Assembly: GCA_034359265.1 (NCBI GenBank)
Contig: CP136891.1
Span: 83,284,001 to 83,348,000, forward strand
From: Canna indica
Lineage: Eukaryota > Streptophyta > Magnoliopsida > Zingiberales > Cannaceae
Reading direction: 5' to 3'
Length of the DNA: 64,000 bases
The notes below the pieces were generated by a model, which was not told the DNA's origin, ran no database searches, and was given only the letters and a program-made list of their open reading frames with translations. Shown here one piece after another: positions 48,158-60,950 of the stretch. The first letter of the stretch is position 1. The number at the start of each line of letters is the position of its first letter. A program made the translations under genes and the position numbers.

Positions 48158-51100
48158 ATGGAGATGGGTTCAGTGTCCTCTGATGCTGCGCCGATCAGCC
48201 TCGTTGACAGAATCGTCGTAACTCATCTATCATTTGCTTTATCTTTCTTGTTAATCGGTCAATCGCTTAATATTAGGGTTCATAGGTCCCCGGCGACACC
48301 GTTTTGGATCTCGCTACCATGTCCAACCAGACCATCAAATTGGGTGCAGGGCTGCGCCAGGTGCTATAACATTCCCCAAATGATAATTTTTTAAACATTT
48401 TGGATCAATTTTTCTGTTTCTCTCCCTATTTTTTATTCCAATCCTTGGTCTCTTGTCTTTGTTGATCGGGCGTGCAGGACTGCGATACTATATCAGTCAT
48501 GAAGGCTGGGACGTTGAGGCTGTCAAAGCCGAATAAGTATTGGGTTGAGAGCTCGCACAAAAGGGTGAGTAGTTTTTTTTTTTATCTTTTTCCTTTCTCT
48601 TTTGGAAATTTTCATTCTTTTAAGTGTTAAAAATAGGATTCCTAAAGTACGGATTGATAGTCTTGGAGGTCTTAAAACAAATTGGCCTTTTACCATTGAA
48701 ACTATGCACTTTGTGATCAGTGATTCTGATGTAAATGATCTCTTCTGTAAGATAGCATACTATATGTGTTTATAATACAGAAAAACAGCTCGGTTAGTTC
48801 ATTTTTTCCTGTCTAAATACTATGCTGTACTGTTGCAGTATGTGCCTTGCGTGGAAGATACAGTTCTTGGTATTGTGGTGGATAGTAAGCCAGATGTAAG
48901 TGCCTCGTAAACATTATTTCTTACCAAAAATATACTATTGGGATTTCTTACATTTAAAATCAATTTTTTATCTTTCCATATGCATCCACTGAGATGTTGC
49001 TTGGATTATGATGAAACAAAGTGGGACAAATGATTTCGTATATGGTCATAATCTTCTAGACTTTTCTGTGGATGGTGCCCCTCATCTATACCTCTTTTCT
49101 GAGAAAAACCTCATACATTAAAACTTTACACTTATCCCAATACTTACCCCAATATCTCGCATGCTCTTCACTAAGTAAATGCATACTTAGCACTCTAAGC
49201 TTGGCATATAAATCCTGTATAATCCTAATTCTTCATACAACAACAAGAATAGCAAACTGGAAGTCCCGATATTTTGGGAACCAAACTCTTCATATCTAAC
49301 CTTATTCATTTAACAGACGCCCCTACCCAGGGCAGCTATATGTAAGAATATTTATGTTATTCTTGCAATCCAAATTTTTTTTACATCCACCTGACTAAGG
49401 TTTCTTCATGCTTGGGCTTCTAAATTCTTGATGAAGTGATTTATGTGTGGCCAATGAGAAGTTGTTTTGGGGTCTTCAATTTCTCAGAGTCAATCTTTTT
49501 ATCACATTCTGGGTTAAAAGTGAAAGGCAACAAGTAGGATTGGCACCTGGAAATGTTAGAAGGCACATAAAATCTAGTTTGAAGCTGCCAATACACAAGG
49601 TAGCATGCACTGAAAAAAAGACAGTGGTTACTCTGTTGTACTACTACTTCCACATAGCTGCTTTCCTTTTCCTTTTTCTCTGTACACTGAGGCCAACCAT
49701 CATAAGCAATAAAGTGACAGATAATAAGCAAGAGTGTTTCTTTTAAATGGATTGATAAAAGTTCCTAGAAGTCATACTGTTCATACTTACTGAGTAAAGT
49801 GGGATGACTGGAATAGCAAGAGTTTTGTGTGATGCCCTTATAGAAAAACTGATAACAGAAGAGAGCTGTAAAGTAAATGATGCTTCGTCCATCAAAGTAT
49901 TGGACATTTGGGAAATTGCATGTAAAGATGGTGCAGCTTAGACAGATCTTTTAGGTACTAAAAATGATAGAATAAAGAATGTTAAGATTCATGGATGTTG
50001 TCAATTGAACTTATGGGTTGAATGTGTCTGAAGGAGACTTGTAGATATCTTCATTATATAAGATTGAATATATTTATATAAGTTTTTTGAGGGAGAATAT
50101 CTTACCTAAAACAATAATGGGGATGTTTTTGCTCTATGTTTGACTGGTGAAAATCTCCCTATAAAGAGCTTAATGCTGAAATCCTTGCAGCAGATCCCAA
50201 ATAGTTTGGCATGATATGGTTTTTCATACAGCTTTCTGGTTACATCTTGTTTATGTTTTCTACGACACTATCTTGTCTTTAGTTATGAACTGATTTCATC
50301 ATTCATGAGTGCTATCATTTTCCAGAATTTTCTGGTTGACATAAAAGCTCCCACTTTGGCATTTTTACCTGTACTTGCATTTGAGGGTGGAACACGGAGA
50401 AACATACCAAAGTTTGAGGTACAAATTTTTCTTTTAGATCTTCCTTCAGTTTTGACCATGCCTTTAATTTTCACCATGAATATCTATTCTAAACACAGAA
50501 CAGTTTTTGGTTTTTTTCATATTTCACAATTGGAATGCAATATGTTATTCTCTCTGTCCTGTTTTGTATTTTTTTTTTTCAAATTTGACATTTTGCATTC
50601 TAAAATTAGTGATAAGGTAGTTATCACTCTATGTGATTGCTCTATGTTCTTCTATTCTTATGTCCAAAACATGCTCTGCATAATGAAAATAGATATGTTG
50701 AAATCACAGGCTTAATGATGTTTGATGACCCTTTAAAAGGTCCTTGAGAAACCATTATGTAGCTTGAAAATTTGAAATACTGATGACTTAACTTCATGAC
50801 TAGTTTCTGGATAGCGTACAGTTGCCATAAAGAGAGGATCCTAAATTCTAATAGCAATATCTTCATTATTTAACTTGGCCGGTGATGTGCATCATTTTCT
50901 TGTTGCTATCCTGTAACTTTATGCAACATATCAGTTATCCAAGATCAAATTATCCGAGTTTTATCCGCTGCTAGTTCTATACTCATTGGTGATAATCTAC
51001 TGCAGGTAGGTACTCTACTATATGTCAGGGTGGTCAAAGCAAATAACAGCATGAATCCTGAACTTTCTTGCATGGACGGTATACTGCTATACATGAACCT

Positions 51101-51765
51101 TCCTGTTGGTTGCCTTTATCCTCTTTTGTACCCAAAAGATATATGGTCAAGTGAATTCAGATGACTGCTTCCCGCACTCAGGTTTTAATTTTGATATTCT
51201 CATACTGTATTTTTGGTGTACAGATACTGGAAAAGCTGCTGAGTTTGGTCCACTGAAAGATGGTTACGTGTTTGAGACATCAACTGGCTTATCACGCATG
51301 TAAGGATATGTCAACTTAGCAATTCTCGATTTCTTGGTCTAAGCAACTGAACTCAAATTGTGACAAGTGTTAGATTTTTCTCTCTTTTTTTTTAGATTTT
51401 TCTCTTATTTCTACTATTTTCTTCTTCAGGTTACTTTCCTCTCCAACATGCCCAGTTCTAGAGGCTCTTGGGAAGAGTTTGTCATATGAACTAGCTGTTG
51501 GTTTAAATGGCCGCGTCTGGGTACAATGATACCCTTGCTATTTTTTAGAATTTCAGGAAACACAGTAGTTTTTATGTGATAGGAGAAACATTACCATATT
51601 ATGCGTATCTTTGCTCACTTATTCTATTTTGGCTTTTGACATTAGGTTAATGCTGCCTCTCCATCAACAGTCATACTTGTATCAAATGCAATCATTAATT
51701 CAGAATTTTTGAGTGGTGTGCAGCAAAAGATCATGGTGGAAAAACTCATGAAGAGGCTTCAATGA
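48158..51765 (+). CDS. RRP40: RNA exosome cap subunit RRP40
   Basis: S1/KH-domain cap protein of the RNA exosome, which processes and degrades RNA from the 3' end in nucleus and cytoplasm. Nine exons: 48158-48217, 48286-48360, 48478-48564, 48839-48895, 50326-50418, 51006-51078, 51224-51299, 51430-51520, 51646-51765; all GT-AG, 243 aa (Arabidopsis about 240). Segments in order: N-terminal VPGDTVLDL and MKAGTLRLSKPNKYWVES; S1 domain YVPCVEDTVLGIVVD, NFLVDIKAPTLAFLPVLAFE, GGTRRNIPKFE, VGTLLYVRVVKAN; KH domain GKAAEFGPLKDGYVFETSTG, SSPTCPVLEALGK, VGLNGRVWV; C-terminal KIMVEKLMKRLQ. A second in-frame ATG two codons downstream could also start. Intron 4 is long (1.4 kb). It converges on the carbonic anhydrase gene. 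Confidence 0.95.
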
Positions 51766-52491
51766 TAGTTTGTAATTCTCTATATTCTTCATTTGGCCTC
51801 TTTCTACCTAACAATGCTTGACCCAGTAGAATTTTGGTGTTAAGAGATATTTATTTAATTGATGAACCACTTTTTTATTCTCAATATTTTGTTATCTAGG
51901 AGGGGTTTTGCACTGAGAACTTCTATTCTTCAACCGGGATTATTCTTTTTATTCTTCTGATCATTTTTTCATTCAAATGCAGTATTGATTGAGAGATGAA
52001 CTGTTAAATATGCTGTGTTTAACTATTGTGCAGTGAACAAAATTAGTAATGGTATCAAAATCCAGTCAACAACCTGAGAGCACATTGCAGGAATTTCACT
52101 TTCGAGCTTTACACTAGTGTGTATTGTCACCACAAGCGTCTGGTAATGCAAGACTAAAAGGAGAAGATTATTGCATACTGAGTTTTTCTGCTTCAGCCTG
52201 TTGAAATCACTTGGCAGACAGGAATAAATAGCATGATTGAACCTTTTTATTATCGAAGAAAGAAGATTGTGTACACAGTTGAACCTTTTTATTCGCTTTG
52301 ATTGAAACTATGCTGATCTAAGAAGAACAAGTTCATCACAAAACTTGGAACACTCGCGTAGTTATTATTTATGACGATGTTGATCCAGATCAAAGATCAA
52401 ATAATACATCCACGAAACAACTCATCTGTTATATGAAAGATTAATTCATGTAGCATTTTGAATTATCTGCTTTAGGAAGGCAAAGATGAGT
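51766..52491. other. Convergent spacer between RRP40 and carbonic anhydrase
   Basis: Should contain both 3' untranslated regions. No other feature recognised. Confidence 0.5.
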
Positions 52492-53713
52492 TCAGTTCTC
52501 CCATGACTCAAAGCTGCAATTGACAAAATCATAGTAGCCTCCAATTAGCTTCAATTGCTTCTTCTCCACTGCCTCTTTCACAAAGGGGTAGGACTGTAGG
52601 TTTTGGAGGGACACGTTCACAGCTTCCTGCAAAAAGGGTAACCTAAGATTAAGCTATGGATATATTCTTCAAACTGGAGAACCTACACAGGAGTTATACT
52701 TGAAGCATTTCTACTTATAATTTTGTGAGATTTCTAAAACAAGTTTTAAAAAGGAATACCTTTTCCAACATAGTGTACTGTATTTCAGGAGGCATTGCAG
52801 AGTGCTCGCTCTTCACCTTTTCTCTTGCAGAAATAGAAATCTTCACCCAGTCCTCAATGAAGTCACTAATCGAAATTGGAAAAGCACATTAATTTTCTCC
52901 AAATAAATGCTATACATGCATGAATGTGCATGGATTTTACCTGCTGGTGGAGCCATCATCCTTGACGGACATGAGTCCTTTGATCCCACCACAGCGGCTG
53001 TGCCCAATCACTGCAATGTTCTCCACCTGCACAATGAAGTATTTGTTTTCAAGCCCCAGAATTACTATTACATTAAATGATATAATAGTTTCTCTTTTGC
53101 TATGATTAGATAAAATAATTAAGTGCAGACCTTGAGATGGTTCACGGCGTACTCAATGGCTGCGCCGCTGCCGGAGTACTTTGTCTGTTGAGAAGAAGAT
53201 ACGATGATTATATATATATATATATATATATATATTGGTAGAGATGGAGAAGAGGAGGGAAATTCTAAAGATCCAAGTATGAAAACCTTGTCATAAGGAG
53301 GGACCATGCTGGCTATGTTTCTGACAACGAAGGCTTCGCCGGGCTGGAAATTGAGCACCACCGTTGGGCACACTCGGGAGTCGGAGCAAGCGAACACCAT
53401 GAACTACACCACCACCACTTAGAGAAGAGTAGGGAAATAACAGGAAAGTGTAAAAGAAGAGAGGTAAAATTATATAGTTTCAGGGAAATAATTAACCTTG
53501 GGGCTTTGGCCATCTTTGAGCTGATTAAACAAGTCACTCTTCTTCCTGCCATCAACATTTTAGCAAGAAATAATTAGCAGATACATATCTATCACACCAA
53601 GATTTCCTAGCTGTTCATTAGTAATGATAAAAAAAAACTAATTAATTAACTCACTCATAAACCTCCTTCTTGAAGTGATCAAAGCCAGACTTCATCCTCT
53701 CCACCGGCTCCAT
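52492..53713 (-). CDS. Beta-class carbonic anhydrase (short, probably cytosolic)
   Basis: Interconverts CO2 and bicarbonate with a catalytic zinc. Seven coding exons, minus strand: 53713-53655, 53545-53497, 53403-53287, 53184-53131, 53026-52941, 52865-52760, 52626-52492; 201 aa. Active-site residues: Cys42, Asp44 and Arg46 in ACSDSRV, His102 and Cys105 in GHSRCGG. Also [34 protein letters not shown] and the C-terminal [15 protein letters not shown]. The start [11 protein letters not shown] lies where the catalytic core of longer plant enzymes begins, so there is no transit peptide and the usual N-terminal helical extension is missing. An acceptor (CACAG) 3 nt before the ATG and a possible leader exon with donor AAAG|GTAGGT near 53868 suggest a spliced leader; coding upstream exons cannot be excluded. 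Intron 3 contains a (TA)n run. Confidence 0.92.
53209..53235. repeat. (TA)n microsatellite
   Basis: About 27 bp of TA repeats inside the third coding intron of the carbonic anhydrase gene. Confidence 0.9.
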
Positions 53714-54689
53714 CTCCTGTGATCAAATATATACAATCAAACATGAAGATCCTATGAATATTGCAGCCACCAGTGAGGTTTCCATGAGAGATGGATAAGA
53801 ACATGGATGAGGATATCCAAAAGAAGAAAAAGAAGACTAGGCCATCCACTCACTCACCTCACCTACCTTTCTTCTCTCTCTTTGTCTCTGGATTCTGCTA
53901 AAAAATGTGAACAGGATTGAGACCCTACTGCTTCCCAATTGGCCTTCATCATCATCATCATCATCTTATATAATTAAGCATCCGGTGCAGTAAATTAGGT
54001 ATATTTTTAATTTAATCTAATTTACATGGGTCAAATTAACTCAAATCCGATGTGCAATTATGGATGATTGACTTGGTATCCGGCTAAGACCGCAATCTTC
54101 GCCAGCATCGCCATATTTCCGCACCCAAAAGACCCGCCATGGAAATTGCGACAAGACCGCGGGACCCGCTCCTTTCCCTGTGACTAGTGGAGATTGAGAT
54201 TTATTATCAATATTACCAAAATGCTGCTTCTTTCTCCTCTCTCATCTGGGATTCAAAAGAGATCCGAATCCGACATGCACGATCCGCTGCACGAAGAAGA
54301 GGGAGCAGGTTGCACCAAGTTTAGACTTTGAGATTGATTTGGGAGTCGGATGACAAGTGGGTTTAGTTTTCCCGACCCTACAAGATCTGAAGATCCATAT
54401 GCGAAGTGCGCACATTGTAATTAATAGGATGAATTGATTAATGTCCAAGGACATGAAATCAAATCAGCGGTGGATGTTGCATGCTCTTCATCCATTGTCC
54501 ACCATCATCATTTATTTGTTAATTAGTGGCCACGTGGAATGTTAATCAGTGGGCGGTCTTTTGTATTACCAGCTAATAATGTTAATTACGGGTTTAGAAC
54601 TTTAGATTCAGATCCAATTGAGCTTATACCAAATAAAATTAGATTGTGCCCGATCCGTTATCAGATAAAAAAATCAAACGGGAGAAGTC
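53714..54689. other. Upstream region of the carbonic anhydrase gene
   Basis: Probably holds the 5' leader exon (about 53868-53960, minus strand) and the promoter. A short (ATC)n run occurs at 53947-53965. The open frame at 54454-54242 matches nothing I know and has no splice link to the carbonic anhydrase frame that I could support. Confidence 0.4.
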
Positions 54690-55385
54690 CAGATTTGATC
54701 CTATAAAATTTTAATTTTTTGAAATTTGGTCATATAAATTTTATTTTAGTATTTTCGATCATGTAAGTTTGCTCTGTAGTACAGATTTGGTCCTATCGTG
54801 ACGATTCGTTAACTCTCTATCAATGTGGACTAACGTCGTTCATTCACGTTGACATATTTGGTCATATAAGTTTCATTTCGAAATTTTTAGTCATATATAT
54901 TTGCATCATAGCACAAATTTGGTTCTATATATTTGCCCCGTAACACAAATTTGGTCCAATATATTTGTCTCATAGCACAAATTTGATTATATATGTGATG
55001 GTATGTTAACTCTCCGTCCACGAAAAAATAAACGACGTTATGTCCATATTGACAGAGTTAATGGACCGTCATGAATACTGAGCAAATTTTTTCGGTTCGT
55101 CATATCGATTTGGTCCTATCCACGACGGTCTATTAATTCCGTCAATATGAACATAACGTTGTTTACTTTTTCATGGACGGATAGTTAATTAACCGTCGCG
55201 AATATGATTAAATTTGTGCTACGGAACAAACATATATGATCAAATCTGTTATACGGAATGACGTTAGTCCATATTGATCGAGAGTTAACAGATCGTCACA
55301 GATAGAATTAAATTTGTACCACAGAGCAAATTTATAAAATCGAAAATATTAAAACAAAATTTATAGGACTACAGTTCGAGAGATC
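54690..55385. mobile_element. Long inverted repeat (foldback-type element)
   Basis: The left arm (54730-54840, with TATTTTCGATCATGTAAGTT, TTTGCTCTGTAGTAC and GTGGACTAACGTCGTT) is repeated inverted in the right arm (about 55255-55370). A second inner pair (54960-55070 against 55100-55230, both with AACGACGTTATG or AACATAACGTTG) makes a nested palindrome. No coding sequence and no clear target duplication were found. The sequence resembles repeats near 60040-60120 and 61640-61790. Confidence 0.65.
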
Positions 55386-55934
55386 GAAAACTTATACTAC
55401 CAAACATGCACTCCTCCCGAAATCAAACTATTTCAATTTTGGAACTCGAGACAGATCAGAATTTTTAATTCAGAAAATAATAGCTTAATAAATTTATATA
55501 AAATAGAATTACGGTTATTTTTCCGATTTAAGAACATTCCAACGTTTCCATAATTGCATGTCCACCCAGTCTACTTTACCCAATAATGAACCCTATTCTG
55601 CTTGCCAGCTAGCAACCACTCACCGTATCACGTTCCGGGCGTTCACACACATTTTGCACTTTTAAGGTGGCAGGTTCACGTGACGTCGACCTGCACATCT
55701 CTTCAACTGTCACAAGAAATGGGAAGACGACCCCGTTGTTATATCACATCTTATTGCATTTCACAGCATCATATTGCACACATCTTAAAGCATTTCACAT
55801 CTACACCGTCCATTATATCGCATGTACATGGGGATTACCTCCATCACCGACAGATATTAAACCCTAACCCGATAAGGAAATATAATTTAATTTGATACAA
55901 AAATTGCTTCGAAAAATTATTAAAAAAAGAAAAT
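55386..55934. other. Spacer, no gene seen
   Basis: 3' side of the DUF1645 gene. The open frames on the plus strand here show no family motif. Probably contains the 3' untranslated region of the minus-strand gene. Confidence 0.4.
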
Positions 55935-56831
55935 TTAAAAAGGCGTATGCGTCCGAGTAATCCCGTTCACATTGGCGAAAAACCCGACCAAATCTGGCTT
56001 GTACGGGAGGAACGAGCGCCGGGCAGCGCCGCTTCCCGCCTGGCCGCCTTTGCCGTAGTAGATCCGGTGAGCGGTGACCACGTCCACTGACGTCGCCTTC
56101 GCCCTCGCCTTTCTATTCTCCGGAGCCGCCGCGCTCCCCTTCCCCTTCTTCGCCTCCGCCGCGAGGAACACGAACTTCTCCTTCCCGTCGCTGTGGCTCC
56201 GCCCCACCACCAGGTCGCGCAGCCTCCACCGGAGCGAGGATCCCGATCCCGTGGAGTTGCTCTTCCTGCACCGCGACGGCGACGGCGACGCGGAGGAGTT
56301 GGGCGCCCAGACGCAGTACGTCTCCTGCGGGATCCCGTCGAGCTCTTCCGCCGCGGAGGACGAGGCGGACGAAGCCGAGCCGGGGTTCTCCTCCCGGTCC
56401 TGGATCAGCAGCCGCCGCAGCGTCCCGCGGACTGCCTCGGTCGTCTCCTCCTCCTCCTCCCCTGCCGGCGCCGGCGCGCGGGGGTCGCCGTCCTCGTCGG
56501 CGAAGAGGAGGGCGCGGTTGAAGATGGGGTAGATAGGGCGGATCTGGCCGTTGGAGAAGATCTCGTCCGCGGTGATGTCCGGGCCGGTCTCCGGGTCGCG
56601 AATTACGAAGGCGAATTCGAAGTCGTCGTCGTCGTCGTCACCGACGACAACGTCGGAGTCATCGTCCCCGACTTCATCCGGCGGGGGCGCTTCGTCGTGG
56701 TCGACGTCGGCAGGGAGGAAGCCAAGGCCGGCGGCAGCGGGGGGCGCCCGGAAGCTGGGAGAAGCGTCGATGAGAGGTACGTTTCCGTCTTCTTCTCCTT
56801 GCATCGTCACTTGTTCTGCTGCTCGTTGCAT
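55935..56831 (-). CDS. DUF1645 family protein (intronless)
   Basis: 298-codon uninterrupted frame, strongly GC-rich. It carries the DUF1645 signature in order: an acidic region with a run of Asp leading to FEFAFVIRD (about 70-80), ADEIFSNGQIRPIYPIFNRA (about 88-107), RGTLRRLLIQDRE (about 134-146), YCVWAP, CRKSNSTGSGSSLRWRLRDL, VGRSHSDGKEKFVFL, and the C-terminal RRSFLPYKPDLVGFFANVNG. The biochemical role of the family is not settled; some members have been linked to stress responses. Two Met codons (1 and 10) are possible starts. The region at 56832-57080 upstream is still GC-rich and should hold the leader and core promoter. Confidence 0.9.
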   Translation of the reverse strand: MQRAAEQVTMQGEEDGNVPLIDASPSFRAPPAAAGLGFLPADVDHDEAPPPDEVGDDDSDVVVGDDDDDDFEFAFVIRDPETGPDITADEIFSNGQIRPIYPIFNRALLFADEDGDPRAPAPAGEEEEETTEAVRGTLRRLLIQDREENPGSASSASSSAAEELDGIPQETYCVWAPNSSASPSPSRCRKSNSTGSGSSLRWRLRDLVVGRSHSDGKEKFVFLAAEAKKGKGSAAAPENRKARAKATSVDVVTAHRIYYGKGGQAGSGAARRSFLPYKPDLVGFFANVNGITRTHTPF

Positions 56832-57079
56832 CGCTTGCTTGCGTTCTACCTGTTTGCGAAAATGCTTTGGGGGGTTGGCGGCGTTAATAAAGGAGGAGAG
56901 CAGTTCGGAGTTGGGTTTTGGTGAGGTAAGCGTTGAGGCAAGCGCGCAAGGACTAAGGAGTTCGAAGCTTGGTTTGGGCTCCGAGATTCCGTGCGCGAGA
57001 AGTCACACGCGTCGAGCGAAGGGGGATCATGTGAGGGTTTCTAGAAGGACAAGTGGCCCAGTAGGTGCGCTTGGTTAGG

Positions 57080-59756
57080 TGACGTCATCATATCGAGTCA
57101 CGATTTGTTCCGTCCATTTGAGCTGTTTAATTAATCAGCGAAAGCTGTTTTTTGCCCTCGTCGTTTTTGTTTTTGGTTTTTATAAACAAAATTTAATTTT
57201 ATAGATTACAAAAAATAAAATCGCAATTTTATTGATTCTGATTTTAAGTTTTTAAAAACATATATTATAGTAATTTTTCTCGTTTTAATTCATCATTTTT
57301 ACGAAATAAATAAGTCTAGTAAAAATTGAAACCAAAAACGATTCCGTTTTTAATGCATCGCTTCCTCCCAAGTAGAGAGATACTGCAAAGACTTGGAGCT
57401 TAAAAATATACATCTTCTAGATGATAGAAAATAAATCCTGATGGTCAAACATATGATCAGATAAATCATAATTTGATGCCCAATAGGCAGATTAATTATA
57501 CTATTGAAAATAAAAAATCAAAACAGATAATTATTAATTACAAGTACTAGTCATTAAACATTGAATCTCCCAAATGGTTATAGAAAGAATCAACATGTCT
57601 TTTGGTTTTCCAGCCTTAATTACTTGTCAATTTTAAGGCAAATTAATAACAATGATATTAGGTACATTTTAAATAAAAAATAAAAGTTAGATTGTTGATT
57701 AATTAAGGTGGGTTGATTTTTAACCTAATTTGATGGAACTTAAACCCAAGATTACTTCTGATAATTATATTAGTATCAACATTAGTTAAATCAAATGTGA
57801 TATAACATATATACCTTATGGGCACCCCCATTAATATGATTGAATAATTTCGCTTCCAATTAACGCACCTGGCCCCACTCTCATAATGCTTTTATACTAT
57901 ATTACTACGTATGTTGTCGTGAACAGCTTGCTTTCGTGAATCATGATGTATAGTATATATCTAGATAGCAATTTTATTTATTAATGGAATTATTCCGATT
58001 TGATTTGAAGCATCAAAGCATTATTCAAATACTTTGATTTCCTCGATGTTTCAACTCATATTTATTTTCATATACATTAACGGAATCACAACACACACAT
58101 ATATATATGGTTAATTATTTATTTTATAATCTTGCGTCACAATTGAGTCAATAAAATTATTAATTCGCAATGTGCAACACAACATAAAAAGTTATGATAA
58201 TGGACTAATAAAGTTTCAATCTACTTACTCTACTCAACTCGATTTCTTTGGCTAATTAAATTTAACATACATCACCACACAATATAAGATTAAATTATGA
58301 TAGCCATGATTATCATATTTGACTCGGCTATTGATTTGACATAGGTCTAGTAAGTTTCAACATTATACTCGAGTCGACCCTTATCATGTTGTACCTTTAT
58401 CGAGTCAGCCCGATAAGAGTCGAAGCATTTACCAGGTCGTGCTTGGCTAGGCAATGTTCAAATTGATTGGCCGAGCCAAGTCAAGTTTAATTACTATGGA
58501 TTGCACTCTCTAGTCACAAGATATGGCTCCGCCACTATATATTTAGATATATACAGTTATAGATATAGACATATATAGGTAATGTAATTACCTCAGAAAG
58601 TACACTTTACATTTTAAATGGAGATAGCAAGTCTATTGGCGTTTTCTTAATTTTATGGATGAGATTGATATGGTAGCACATGATGGAAACGGAATCCTTA
58701 TCACACAATAAATCTAGTGTTTGCTACGTCAAACCATGCATGGATGCATATTCATCAGCACACGCCTAAAGGAATCCGTAAACAAATTAAACTATATATA
58801 AAAACAGTAGTTTGTCTGGCACAAACATTGACATATGAATCATCAAATTACAAAGTAAAAGCTGGTGCATGTTAAAGTCTAAACCAAACACAATATCCAC
58901 CAATTCATGGTTTCCCACCTTGACTTTTTCTGCCGGCGCCGGTCGTCTTAATTAAAATCAATTTCTGCCGGACTTGACTTTGGTTCCTTAGCAAGCTTTT
59001 TTAGGGTGGAAAATGCACCGAATTTTATGGCAGTTCCCCTACCTTGTTCTTGGTGGTGCCAATTAGGGACCAGCGCTTGACTTCAATGTTCTCCCTGATA
59101 TATACAACTGGGCTGATGAATGCAATGACTTTGAGGTTTTCCAAGGAACATTCTGTAGAAAGTCATGTCCGATATTGAATATAGAAAGCTGCATGCTGTG
59201 AATATGATTGTTATTATTATTTTAAGAAATCTGATAGCTAACATGGTAAAGATCGCAATCAAGTTGATAGCTAGTGTTGGTATTTTTTTGCTTGGAAAAT
59301 AAAATAATGTCAAGGCGGAAAATGATATTAATTGGGAAATTAGGGAGGGGGGACTAAATGAAGTTGGGAAGGATGGCATCTTATCCAAATGGAGGATGCG
59401 TAATAAATGAGGTGGGTGGGCCGGCGGTCGCAATAGGAGTTTGGGTGCCAGTTCATGACTGCCGCGAACGTATGAGTTGGCGTCATCTTACGTGCTCGGC
59501 AAGGCTTTAATTAATTGCTCGGCATTAATCTATATAGTTTGACAAATCTTTATCTTAATCAGATCTTAATTAATTGCTCGGCAAATCTTAATCTTAATCT
59601 TAATTAATTACTCGGCAATATCTCTACTAAAAATAGTACTCTATAAGTTGTAATAAGCTGTATTAGTAATACACTCTCAAAGATTTTCATTAGCCTGTAC
59701 TAGAACTTTCAATATTTTGAATACTTATTTTATATTCGATCAAAAATTTAAAAATA

Positions 59757-59791
<35 letters not shown>

Positions 59792-60948
59792 AAAATATAT
59801 TATATAATTTTTGTATTATACATGCTAGTAATGTGTGTACCAAACACTGTATAATAATAGTACAATATATGCTAATACTATACATGTTAGTCAATATAGA
59901 CTAGTATTATACAGACTAATACTATACGATGTACCAAACTGACCCTTAGTCATTATAGTTTAAAAAAATTAAAATTAAAATTCGAGTAAATTATGAATTC
60001 TAAAAATATAATTTTTCGAGAAAATAATCATTTAACTTGTCCACGTCAGTAATGTTCAGTCAATAATCGTTAGTCACGTTAGTTTCATATAGCGTTGTTT
60101 ATGTCTCAAGTGATGGTAGGAATATAATGTGAGGATTAAAATTATAATTTTTAAATTAGGAAGACTAAAAGTGTGATTTTTATTACATAATTAATATATT
60201 TTATATATAATTGTATTATCAATGGAGCAACAAACTTTATACTATATTTTCAGCCAAAAGTCTTTAAATGACTAAAAGATCAAGAAAAGAGTAATTCAAA
60301 CCACTAGCCATGCTAAAAAAAACTATTAGAATACTGCTATTGATTACTAAAAACAAATTTATTTTATACATAATAAAAAATTATTTCATTTTGAATCATT
60401 TAAAGATATTTTCAAAAATCATTATAAGTGGTAAAATGCAGAAAATCATATTTAGAAAGGAATGAAATTTTAATTTCTGGCACATTTTAAATATTTCAAA
60501 ACTTATGTTGCGATTTGAAAATTTTGAATTCATTATTATGGATTTAAAACTTTCATCTATTCTTTACTACGGATTTAGAAAATTGCTCATTGTTTACATT
60601 TTTTTAAAGAAAATAGTAGGCCATCAATATTGGATTATTTTTTTTGCATACCTCTCAGTAAAAAAGAATATTTGTATGTTTATCATTTTAAAGATTGAAT
60701 TTAACATATCTGTCCTTTTTCAGGTTAAAATGGAGGGAGCAAGAACCGATGTATCCTTATACAGATATATAATTATTTATAGTTATACGTATCTATACTA
60801 TCACATAGCATATGATTTTGTACATATGCCATTATATTTTATTTCTTTAATTAATTGTTTAGAATTATAATATTGACCAACTTATCAATTGATGCCTACG
60901 GGACACAATATTAATGTACGTGTTAATTGGTATTTTATCCATTTGAAA
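57080..60948. other. AT-rich intergenic region, no gene supported
   Basis: Mostly low-complexity AT-rich sequence. 59490-59630 has three imperfect copies of a TTAATTAATTGCTCGGCA unit. 59761-59787 is an (AT)n run. 60010-60130 resembles part of the foldback-type repeat at 54690. The 116-codon frame at 59433-59083 (minus) and the frames at 60505-60870 and 60889-61149 match no family known to me and have AT-driven composition. Confidence 0.45.
59490..59630. repeat. Short tandem repeats, TTAATTAATTGCTCGGCA unit
   Basis: Three imperfect copies of TTAATTAATT(G/A)CTCGGCA, spaced by TCTTAATCTTAATC-like filler. Confidence 0.6.
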
Positions 60949-60950
60949 GA

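Noticed and set aside
54242..54454. Possible upstream coding exon of the carbonic anhydrase
   Set aside because: The sequence (with KPTCHPTPKSISKSKLG) does not resemble the N-terminal region of plant beta-carbonic anhydrases, and no donor in the right phase was evident.
56074..57078. Long plus-strand frames of 152, 243 and 175 codons
   Set aside because: They are antisense shadows of the GC-rich DUF1645 gene on the minus strand and its leader, with low-complexity Ser/Arg/Gly content.
59083..59433. 116-codon minus-strand hydrophobic frame
   Set aside because: Composition follows AT-rich low-complexity DNA (Ile/Phe/Leu/Ser runs). No splice or promoter context and no known motif.
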